DNA from: Candidatus Methanofilum arcanum
Lineage (GTDB): Archaea; Halobacteriota; Methanomicrobia; Methanomicrobiales; Methanospirillaceae
Assembly (NCBI GenBank): GCA_031285085.1
Contig: JAITWW010000108.1
Span: 1-16,721, forward strand
Length of the DNA: 16,721 bases
Reading direction: 5' to 3'
Shown: one piece after another, positions 1-5,683 of the stretch
Layout: each line of letters begins with the position of its first letter
Position numbering within the stretch: position 1 is the stretch's first letter
Translations under genes and position numbers: made by a program
The notes under the pieces: generated by a model
Database searches by the model: none
Seen by the model: only the letters and a program-made list of their open reading frames with translations
Told to the model about the DNA's origin: nothing

Positions 1-10
1 CACAAAATGA

Positions 11-37
11 AATTGGGGAATCAATGATTCCCCAATT
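11..37. terminator. 27-bp perfect palindrome (hairpin)
   Basis: Bases 11-23 are the exact reverse complement of 25-37, with the single base 24 at the centre. As RNA this would fold into a very stable stem (AATTGGGGAA paired with TTCCCCAATT) with a short AT-rich loop. No gene body is visible to its left inside the window, so it is probably the terminator of a gene beyond the left edge, or an operator-like palindrome. There is no T-tract directly after it. Confidence 0.5.
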
Positions 38-46
38 CACTTCAAC

Positions 47-77
47 TGTCAACCTTTCGTTGACATCTCCTTTTTTA
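47..77 (+). terminator. Hairpin plus T-tract, first copy of a repeated element
   Basis: TGTCAAC (47-53) pairs with GTTGACA (59-65) and is followed by CTCC and six T residues. This is the form of a factor-independent or archaeal U-tract terminator read on the plus strand. The same hairpin and tail recur at 775-806 with a longer stem, so this is a dispersed element and not an isolated chance fold. Confidence 0.5.
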
Positions 78-148
78 TGAGCAGAGAAGTTATAGTGAGT
101 GGGATCATACAGGTACTACTATATTATATCACAAAGGATGTAGCTAAA

Positions 149-310
149 ATGGCAAGAAAAATAGAGATTGGAACAACGTTCTATGGTCAGGATGCCATCG
201 ATTTCATTCATTACATGCGAAACCCAACATATACAGACCGAGTGAAAAATCTGATGAAGCAGGCCATACGGGAAGCTGAAGAACGAAGTGAATGTACCCC
301 ACGTGGATAA
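149..310 (+). CDS. Small conserved-looking hypothetical protein (53 aa)
   Basis: The start is placed at ATG 149, giving a protein beginning MARKIEIGTTFYGQD. A purine-rich AAAGGATG lies about eight bases upstream, and the extra N-terminal residues of the longer frame from 77 are hydrophobic and read back into the hairpin element. The predicted protein is short and soluble. It has an aromatic GTTFYGQDAIDFIHYM segment (about residues 8-23), then a basic/acidic amphipathic helix (VKNLMKQAIREAEER) suited to a protein or nucleic-acid contact. I recall short uncharacterised methanogen proteins of similar layout, but cannot name a family. It lies alone in a decayed region, so it may be a remnant. Confidence 0.5.
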   Translation: MARKIEIGTTFYGQDAIDFIHYMRNPTYTDRVKNLMKQAIREAEERSECTPRG

Positions 311-597
311 TGGAATAAATATCTCACGCCTTTGTGAAGATGATGACCCATCAACCTTTTTTTGCACCTTTTCCTCACTTTTCACCTCCTCCACCTCTGG
401 TGACGGCAAACCACAGGTCCTGTGATTGACCCTGGCACCGCGGTGACATTATCAGCGTTGTCAGCCTCGGTGGTCTTGTCGCCCCCGTTGACCTGGATGA
501 CCCCGACGACGAACAAACGAACAACTGAAAAGGAAAAGAATAACGGAAATATCTGCGGCGAAACTGGATTCAAAAAAGCGACGGAGAATGTGGCACT
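311..597. other. No assignable gene; GC-rich patch at about 415-530
   Basis: No reading frame here resembles a protein I know. The stretch around 415-530 is clearly richer in G and C than its surroundings. Codons of RNY form run through it in one register, readable either way: plus strand giving GDIISVVSLGGLVAPVDLDD, or minus strand giving GVIQVNGGDKTTEADNADN. Neither frame has a convincing start or full length. A gene relic is the simplest reading. Confidence 0.35.
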
Positions 598-598
598 G

Positions 599-775
599 AT
601 TCCAACTGTTGGACCTAAAAACCACGGTCGTTGCTTTGGAAGAAGAGAAGAGTTTTATCGTAGATGAACGTATGTATCAAAGTTCTAACTGTTGGAGCCA
701 AAAACCATGGTAGTTGCCATGGAAGAAAAGCTCTATCGCAGCTGGACATATTTATCAAAGTTCCAACTTGGATAG
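599..775. repeat. Degenerate tandem repeat, units of about 78-83 bp
   Basis: A unit starting TTCCAACTGTTGGA at 600 recurs as TTCTAACTGTTGGA at 683 and begins again at 761 (TTCCAACTTGGA). The first two units share AAAAACCA.GGT.GTTGC..TGGAAGAA and a TATCAAAG end. Units are 83 and 78 bp apart and carry substitutions and indels that break any common frame, so it reads as decayed repeat DNA rather than a protein repeat. Confidence 0.6.
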
Positions 776-806
776 ATGTCAACCTTTGTTGACATCTCCT
801 TTTTTA
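775..806 (+). terminator. Hairpin plus T-tract, second copy of the repeated element
   Basis: GATGTCAAC (775-783) pairs perfectly with GTTGACATC (788-796) around the tetraloop CTTT, followed by TCC and six T residues. Relative to the copy at 47-77 it has a 9-bp stem and lacks one loop base, while the tail ACATCTCCTTTTTT is identical. The form is that of a plus-strand transcription terminator. Confidence 0.55.
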
Positions 807-834
807 GCGTACCTATCACTACCGGCCAACATCG

Positions 835-940
835 TCCCTGATCTTGCAAAAAATGAGGGAATTTTAGGATATCGGTGCTTCAACGTAATTTTTATCTCCC
901 TTTTGCAAAATCAGCATCTATTTTCCATATCTGGCTTGGG
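835..940 (-). pseudogene. Remnant of a second methyltransferase 3' end
   Basis: Bases 841-919 match 2646-2724 with three mismatches in 79. On the minus strand the block encodes the same C-terminal tail as the methyltransferase at 2669-3790 (MLILQKGDKNYVEAPIS then stop), followed by the same downstream hairpin. Just beyond the match, one frame gives TFPKPDM, resembling EFPQPGYL about 35 residues further into the intact protein, but out of frame with the tail. This suggests an internally deleted paralogue. The rest of the gene is gone, so this is either a relic of a duplicate or a captured 3' fragment. Confidence 0.65.
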
Positions 941-1145
941 GAAGGTCGCCCAGATCCGTGGTATGATGGAGATGGCAATGAAGCTCTGTCGCAGTACCCA
1001 GATTACGTTTACGCGTGATCTGACCGTGTCACTGCATGAGTTTAAGCGATATACTGGCTCGAAAGTCTGGCTCGAAAGTTGATGCTTCTTGGTCATTGTT
1101 GTCTGAGAAAAATCTGCAGTTCATGATTGAGTCGTGAATAAATAC
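941..1145. other. No gene recognised
   Basis: Short open frames exist on both strands, but none has a credible start, a ribosome binding site or a protein pattern I know. A segment around 967-992 (ATGGAGATGGCAATGAAGCT and on to CGCAG) loosely resembles part of the tandem repeat near 718-742. The area is best treated as decayed DNA. Confidence 0.4.
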
Positions 1146-1176
1146 ACCTTTTTCTGCATTTCTGCACGAAAAAGGT
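1146..1176 (-). terminator. Stable hairpin downstream of the HEPN gene
   Basis: ACCTTTTTC (1146-1154) pairs with GAAAAAGGT (1168-1176). The loop itself can pair TGCA (1155-1158) with TGCA (1163-1166) around TTTC, leaving one bulged base. It lies 27-57 bases beyond the stop of the minus-strand HEPN/MNT operon and is the natural candidate for its transcript end. Confidence 0.5.
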
Positions 1177-1202
1177 TCGTAATGGACGTGGGCGATGTCG
1201 TA

Positions 1203-1587
1203 TTAAACTGTTTTTTCTTTTACAAACGCCAGTACCTTTTCAGCAAGGTCTATTGCCTGTTTCATATCCATTTCATTTAGTTCTGTAGGGCCTGGATATC
1301 TTGTATTGGTTGCGTGTTGACTAAGAACATAGCAGTATTCATTAAGGTTAGCAAAGGATTTATCAATTTTCTGACAATCATTGCAAAGTACGACTAAATC
1401 GTGAATAAATTTAGGTTGCACAAAGTGGAAAAATCAAAAACGCTTTCAAAGCTTTTTCGGCGTATTGCTGGCAATGGTAACAAGATATTTCTACATTAGG
1501 CCTATACATAGTAGTTATATGCTTTGCAACTTCCAAATCGCCTTCAGCAAAGTGTATCCATTCAGAAAAAACTTCATTAGCAGGCAC
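1203..1587 (-). pseudogene. HEPN-domain protein, frameshifted (partner of MNT)
   Basis: This is a HEPN-family partner of the nucleotidyltransferase just upstream. Starting at GTG 1587 (11 bases inside the MNT stop region), the frame reads FAEGDLEVAKHIT, then CYHCQQYAEKALKAFLIF, the classic PF05168-type HEPN core, and hits a stop at 1411. From about 1428 a second frame continues with IHDLVVLCNDCQKIDKSF, then ATNTRYPGP and the C-terminal helix ending EKTV at 1203. Dropping one base of the run GGAAAAA (1427-1433) joins them as ALKAFLIFHFVQPKFIHDLV, restoring a protein of about 127 aa, the normal family length. In this family HEPN acts as a dimeric RNase-like toxin or as a structural partner; the clear RX4-6H catalytic signature of HepT is not obvious here. 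Possible readings are a true pseudogene, a sequencing error or programmed slippage. Confidence 0.8.
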
Positions 1588-1909
1588 TGATATTTATCCC
1601 CTTCGTTGCCACCTCATATTCAAGTGAAACATTGATTTTACTTCTGTTATGAAATTCATCATCATAGTTTACGATTAAATCAATCGGATACTTTACTTTG
1701 GCACCAAATGATTTTCTTGCTTGAATCGCCCAATCTATCCTCCTTTTTGATTTATCTGAAGTTACAATGTAAATATCCAAATCGCTATTTTCATTTGGCG
1801 TACCATAGGCATACGAACCAAATAGGTAAATAGCACTTACTGGCATTACCATTTTAACATTTTTTACTATTACCTTTAACATTTCTCGCACTTGTGGTTC
1901 TATCGTCAT
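1577..1909 (-). CDS. Minimal nucleotidyltransferase (MNT), MntA-type antitoxin
   Basis: A 110-residue pol-beta-superfamily nucleotidyltransferase. It has the GSX10DXD signature: G31-S32, ten residues, then D43-L-D45, in GSYAYGTPNENSDLDIYIV. The third metal-binding aspartate is probably D77 in the PIDLIV strand. MNT proteins of this size are almost always paired with HEPN proteins. In characterised MntA/HepT pairs the MNT transfers AMP to HEPN and so silences it. Here the HEPN gene follows directly with overlapping ends, but is frameshifted. The gene lies 34 bases downstream of the DUF3795-like gene, so all three are probably co-transcribed. The ribosome binding site (AGGAAATTGAAGT before ATG) is weak. 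All catalytic residues are present, so the MNT itself looks intact. Confidence 0.85.
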   Translation of the reverse strand: MTIEPQVREMLKVIVKNVKMVMPVSAIYLFGSYAYGTPNENSDLDIYIVTSDKSKRRIDWAIQARKSFGAKVKYPIDLIVNYDDEFHNRSKINVSLEYEVATKGINISAC

Positions 1910-1943
1910 ACTTCAATTTCCTAGCATTCCCTTCCAGATTGGT

Positions 1944-2555
1944 TTATTTTTTATCTGCGTATGTAAACCCTTTTGCACGACGTTCATCTTGCAATTTTGC
2001 CCATGCATCCATGCCTTCCTCACGGAGTAGTGCATTGTCCTGTTTTAGTACAGAGTATCCTTCAAAAAAAGGATCGAATTTCTCACAAGGGTAACTTTCG
2101 CACAAAGCACAAATCTCGACACCTTTTTCCTGTGCACATATTCTAACTGCACAACCCGGATTTCCACTTCCATCTTGACATGAGGTACATACCCCACCAT
2201 CAGCCATGTCTTTTAAAAATGGCCAAAAACCATCGCCTCCAGGAATCATGTGTATTATTTCTTCAAACCCTGCTTCCTTCATCTCCTTATACAATACTTT
2301 AGCTGCAGGTGCGATTTTCGCCTTAACTGGACAGTTTTCGCAGTAAAGGCCACAGTAACAAATATACTTTTTATCCATAAACCAACTTATATTTTGTTTT
2401 TCTTCTGCCTTAAAACTGGCTTTACAAGCAGTACATCTTTTCATCTCCATACCCACTGCATCATAATGCATGATGTTATGGTTCTTATGAACACGAACAC
2501 CATCAATCACAGAAAATAAGATGTTAATTCCCGCATTTAGTGAGTCGATAGCCAT
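1944..2555 (-). CDS. DUF3795-like cysteine-rich protein
   Basis: From about residue 60 the protein matches what I know of the DUF3795 family of small archaeal and bacterial cysteine-rich proteins of unknown function, which are probably metal-binding. It has YICYCGLYCENCPV near the start, CTSCQDG in the middle, then CAVRIC, CALCESYPCEKFDPF and a helical end. The cysteines (CxC, CxxC, CxxxxC spacings) suggest zinc or Fe-S binding. The start is uncertain. The full frame (203 aa, from 2555) adds about 59 residues with another CTAC pair (MKRCTACKASF). An internal ATG at 2450 follows a purine-rich GGTATGGAG, while the ATG at 2378, which would give only the DUF3795 core, has no clear ribosome site. 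It leads the minus-strand operon with MNT and HEPN. Confidence 0.7.
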   Translation of the reverse strand: MAIDSLNAGINILFSVIDGVRVHKNHNIMHYDAVGMEMKRCTACKASFKAEEKQNISWFMDKKYICYCGLYCENCPVKAKIAPAAKVLYKEMKEAGFEEIIHMIPGGDGFWPFLKDMADGGVCTSCQDGSGNPGCAVRICAQEKGVEICALCESYPCEKFDPFFEGYSVLKQDNALLREEGMDAWAKLQDERRAKGFTYADKK

Positions 2556-2639
2556 TTATCGTGGAAATGCATTTTACTAATTAGGAATAATGTATGTAAT
2601 TTATTTTATGACTCATGAATAATTCTAGTGAATAACTAG

Positions 2640-2666
2640 TACCCTATCTTGCAAAACATGAGGGTA
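2640..2666 (-). terminator. Hairpin at the end of the methyltransferase gene
   Basis: TACCCT (2640-2645) pairs with AGGGTA (2661-2666), starting two bases beyond the stop of the minus-strand methyltransferase. The diverged copy at 835-860 has TCCCT paired with AGGGA: the outer pair changed from A-T to T-A on both sides. This compensatory change supports a real RNA fold. No strong U-tract follows on the minus strand. Confidence 0.55.
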
Positions 2667-2668
2667 TT

Positions 2669-3790
2669 TTAGGATATCGGTGCTTCAACGTAATTTTTAT
2701 CTCCCTTCTGCAAAATCAGCATCTTCACGGTGAATCCCTCTCGATATGGATCAGAGATGGTAACTGTCTTGTGTAGCATAATTCCATGTTTTTCAAGATG
2801 ATCAAGATAGCCAGGCTGGGGAAATTCTTTTCCTTTTTTCCATGTTGTTTTTGATTCCTGTGCATCAGAAAAAGTCCAGAGCATCCACTCAAGCTGTGAA
2901 AAGGCATCCTCAATGCTCTCCTCACTTGGCTGTACATTGATGAAATACCCACCTGGTTTCAGGATCCGAGCAATTCTATCTGACATGACATCCATGGTTC
3001 CTGCTGGAGTAGAAGATACAAACACCATATCATATGATTCAGACTCTCCAAGATCACATTCCAGGTAGTCTCCAGGCAATGTCTTGATCTGACTCTCCAT
3101 CCCATACTCTTTGATCGTCTCTTCAGCAAGAGGGGTTACTCCAGGAAGATCCTGTACAATAGCAGTTATATGTGGGTTCTCTGATGCTATTGCAATCGCA
3201 TATAATCCATGTCCTCCCCCAATATCAATGATATGCTCCCAATGTTGGAACTCTGGTAAAATGGTAATCTCTTGCAGAGTATCTTGTATTCTGCCACAGA
3301 GCGTACTCGCTGCCATTGCAGGAAGTGAGCTGTCATGGAAAAACTGTGCACGATCAAATATATGTGGGCCATGGTACAGACGATCAGAGAGGGAAAACCA
3401 GAGTGTCTGAAGATGTGAAGACATACTTCGAAGAGAACTACGCTGTGAATATGGAGAATCTACTGTTAGGTATGTTTGTGCAGAGTGAGTAATATGGTAT
3501 CTCTCCCCAATTTTTCTCAAAAATCCAGCATGCACACAGATATCACACATGTACTCCAGCATTCCTGGTGAAAATCCACGTGTTTTTTCAATCTCTTTTG
3601 GAGATGTTGGTGTGCAAAATGCAGAAAAGAGATCTTCCTCTGCCATTGTTGCGATTACACAAAGCGTGCAACTCTTGGTGTACAGTTCTCGCAGATCCCG
3701 AAAAAACGCAGCAGCAGATGGTTCTGGGTGGGTTTTAAGCGTCTCTAGTGGTATATGCATATATGTTAATTGACGTGTCTCATTAATCAT
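2669..3790 (-). CDS. SAM-dependent methyltransferase with N-terminal winged helix
   Basis: A 373-residue protein with the layout of the O-methyltransferase family (PF00891). The N-terminal helical/winged-helix dimerisation part covers about residues 30-110 (CVIATMAEEDLFSAF, then TSPKEIEKTRGFSPGMLEYM). The C-terminal Rossmann domain carries the SAM loop IIDIGGGHGLYAIAIA (187-202), the acidic VQDLPGV segment (D214), DYLE (241-244), DMVFVSS (254-260) and LKPGGYFIN. The substrate cannot be read from the sequence. In methanogens such proteins occur beside metal or tetrapyrrole-type uptake genes, and this one lies next to a TrmO-like gene and a FecCD importer, so it may modify a chelate or cofactor; that is inference. 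An alternative start is the ATG at 3760 (residue 11); neither has a good ribosome site. Its 3' end was copied to 841-919. Confidence 0.85.
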   Translation of the reverse strand: MINETRQLTYMHIPLETLKTHPEPSAAAFFRDLRELYTKSCTLCVIATMAEEDLFSAFCTPTSPKEIEKTRGFSPGMLEYMCDICVHAGFLRKIGERYHITHSAQTYLTVDSPYSQRSSLRSMSSHLQTLWFSLSDRLYHGPHIFDRAQFFHDSSLPAMAASTLCGRIQDTLQEITILPEFQHWEHIIDIGGGHGLYAIAIASENPHITAIVQDLPGVTPLAEETIKEYGMESQIKTLPGDYLECDLGESESYDMVFVSSTPAGTMDVMSDRIARILKPGGYFINVQPSEESIEDAFSQLEWMLWTFSDAQESKTTWKKGKEFPQPGYLDHLEKHGIMLHKTVTISDPYREGFTVKMLILQKGDKNYVEAPIS

Positions 3791-3840
3791 ATTTACTGCA
3801 TAGAACTATCTCTCAGTGAAAATGGAGATGAATGACACAT

Positions 3841-4374
3841 TTATTTTTGTGCTTCACGAAGTGACTTTGGAGTTATACTCTTTCCCTTCTTCTCACCAAG
3901 CTGCGTTTTGTCCACCCACCCATCTATAACTTCATCGCGATGATCAAACTGATACACATAAGGCTTGATGTCAATAATGGGTGTTCCATCCAAGATATCA
4001 ACCTCGGTAATCTCAATATAACGGTTATGAACTGATAATAACCTTACAATTGAAAATCCAATAGGATTTGGACGGTTAAAATGTCGAATAGAAAATATTC
4101 CACGATCATTTTTATCATCCAGAAATGGCTTTCGAATCAGTTCAGGCCCCCCCGATCGATCAAAATGATACAATAAAATCAGGTGTGAAAACATTTCAAT
4201 ATCTAATAACCCCTCTTGGTACTCTTCAAACACTTCGATTGTTCCAAATGAGTCATCGAAAACTGCTTGAATAGGAGTATCATCAGATATGGTATGTTTG
4301 GAATGAACAATACCAATCGGATGATATGTAATCTTCATCTTTGAAGCATATTGTGTTGTTATCTCATCTGCCAT
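3841..4374 (-). CDS. TrmO/TsaA-family (UPF0066) protein
   Basis: A 177-residue member of the TrmO (YaeB, VirR/TsaA) beta-barrel family. It shows the N-terminal HPIGIVHS strand, the family signature NRPNPIGFSIVRL and the strand-turn DGTPIIDIKPYV followed by QFDHRDE. Bacterial and some archaeal TrmO proteins use SAM to methylate N6 of t6A37 in tRNA; other paralogues occur beside metal-transport genes and may act on different substrates. The start is placed at ATG 4374 because GAGG sits six bases upstream; the frame extends to an ATG at 4425, close to the expected start of transcription from a TATA-like ATTATTT near 4452-4459, so a leaderless longer form is possible. It lies about 50 bases upstream of the methyltransferase, on the same strand and divergent from the importer. 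Confidence 0.85.
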   Translation of the reverse strand: MADEITTQYASKMKITYHPIGIVHSKHTISDDTPIQAVFDDSFGTIEVFEEYQEGLLDIEMFSHLILLYHFDRSGGPELIRKPFLDDKNDRGIFSIRHFNRPNPIGFSIVRLLSVHNRYIEITEVDILDGTPIIDIKPYVYQFDHRDEVIDGWVDKTQLGEKKGKSITPKSLREAQK

Positions 4375-4496
4375 TACTTTCCTCTGTTTTTCCTCCCCTC
4401 TTCGTCCTTTGTGATACACTATCATTCGTGTTCATGAGTCATTTCAGTGAGATAATAAACGAAGCGACCTCAGGAGATGTGATAATACAATCCAGC

Positions 4497-4515
4497 TTAC
4501 TTTTTAATAAAGTAA
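4497..4515 (+). promoter_or_regulatory. Inverted repeat on a TATA-like box; candidate operator for the importer
   Basis: TTACTTT (4497-4503) and AAAGTAA (4509-4515) are perfect 7-bp inverted arms around TTAAT. The centre, TTTTTAATAA, is a plausible archaeal TATA box, which would place transcription near 4530 and leave a leader of about 30 bases before ATG 4562. A dimeric repressor bound here would block TBP. A metal-responsive regulator (DtxR or Fur-like) would fit the genes controlled, but the regulator is not in the window. Confidence 0.5.
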
Positions 4516-4561
4516 ACTAAAAGCTAAATGATATCTTTTCATCGATATCAGGAAGTACTCC

Positions 4562-5647
4562 ATGAAAGCTACACCATTTACTTTATCGCACATAACAATA
4601 CTTCTCATTGCCTTGCTGGCAATTTCACCAGCATCTGCATGGGAAATCACTCCAGATGGCGAGTACAATATCATCATTGATATGGCTGGCTATGAATCCA
4701 TTGTTCCAGCAGATATTACGAGCCTTGGATCATTAGATCCTTTTGGAACCCAGCTCGTATTTGTGCTTGATGCACTTGATATCTTAACTTCTGTAAACTT
4801 TGGCCCTGCTGACTATGAAATGATCCGCTCATTATATCCACAGTTTGATGACTCTTTCGTCACTCACTATGGAAAGAAGGTCAATGTCGAAGAACTACTG
4901 ACTACCTATCCTGATGTAACCATCGGCAGATATGGAAGTGATGAATCCATTAATACTCCTGTTCGTAGTGCCAACATTCCTGTTGTTGTGGATTATGTTG
5001 AAAGTCCAGAACTCCTCATTGAAAGTGCAAACATGCTTGGTGCAATGCTTGGAAAAGAAGCTGATGCAGCAGCATTTGAAGAGTACTTCATGGGAACCAT
5101 TGAAAAACTGAAGAACCAGACAGATCTTGTTCCTGAGGATGAACGCCTTTTTGTATACATGACAAAATCTGAACCACTCAATACATTTGATGCGGAGCAG
5201 TACCAAAGCTCAATGATAGAGATCGCAGGTGCAAGCAGTGTCTCAGCTGGTGAATCTGGTGCAGACATTACTATTAACCTTGAACAGCTCTATCTCTGGG
5301 ATCCTGATGTTATTATGCTTGCTCCTTATTGTTCAGCATCTATTGAAGATATTATGGTAGACAGCCAGTGGAGCGATCTGAAAGCGGTGAAAAATGGTGC
5401 AGTATACCGTCTTCCAAAGTACCTTGCATCATGGGATCTTCCAGTTCCAGAATCTATTCTTGGTATGATCTGGCTTGCACAGACACTCTATCCTGAGTAT
5501 GTAGATCTCAATATCGAGGAGGAGATCGTGACATTCTATAGCACATTCTATGGCCTTGATATCGATGCTGAAACAGTTGACTTCATTCTCACAGACACAA
5601 AACAAGTCAATACTGGTGGAGTTCAGGAGAAACAAGACAAGGCATAA
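4562..5647 (+). CDS. ABC transporter substrate-binding protein, Fe3+-siderophore/cobalamin type
   Basis: A 361-residue periplasmic-binding-protein-like protein of the BtuF/FepB (PF01497) group. It has an N-terminal signal peptide with a hydrophobic run (ITILLIALLAIS, residues 11-22) and a likely signal peptidase I site after ASA (24-26). Two lobes follow: an N-lobe with VNVEELLTTYPDVTIGRYG, a connecting helix around ANMLGAMLGKEADAAAFEEY, and a C-lobe with the family pattern INLEQLYLWDPDVIMLAP and WSDLKAVKNGAVYRLPKYL. It would capture a metal chelate or corrinoid outside the cell and pass it to the FecCD permease encoded 36 bases downstream. There is no lipobox cysteine and no C-terminal membrane helix, so anchoring is unclear; the signal may stay uncleaved. 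AGGAAGT precedes the ATG. The ligand cannot be deduced. Confidence 0.9.
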   Translation: MKATPFTLSHITILLIALLAISPASAWEITPDGEYNIIIDMAGYESIVPADITSLGSLDPFGTQLVFVLDALDILTSVNFGPADYEMIRSLYPQFDDSFVTHYGKKVNVEELLTTYPDVTIGRYGSDESINTPVRSANIPVVVDYVESPELLIESANMLGAMLGKEADAAAFEEYFMGTIEKLKNQTDLVPEDERLFVYMTKSEPLNTFDAEQYQSSMIEIAGASSVSAGESGADITINLEQLYLWDPDVIMLAPYCSASIEDIMVDSQWSDLKAVKNGAVYRLPKYLASWDLPVPESILGMIWLAQTLYPEYVDLNIEEEIVTFYSTFYGLDIDAETVDFILTDTKQVNTGGVQEKQDKA

Positions 5648-5683
5648 TGTACAAGGGACAATGAACAGGGAGATAGGGGACAA

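Noticed and set aside
382..409. Perfect-looking ribosome site (GGAGGTGA) on the minus strand
   Set aside because: The reading frame that follows is only antisense to the more credible small gene at 149-310 and shows no protein-like features.
422..667. Plus-strand open frame of 81 codons
   Set aside because: It joins the GC-rich patch to the first tandem repeat unit, is low-complexity (Ser/Thr/Pro) and breaks in the second unit. It is probably a chance frame in decayed DNA.
714..1082. Plus-strand open frame of 122 codons
   Set aside because: It runs through the repeat element, the hairpin with T-tract and the copied methyltransferase 3' end, which is coding on the opposite strand. No ribosome site or protein pattern supports it.
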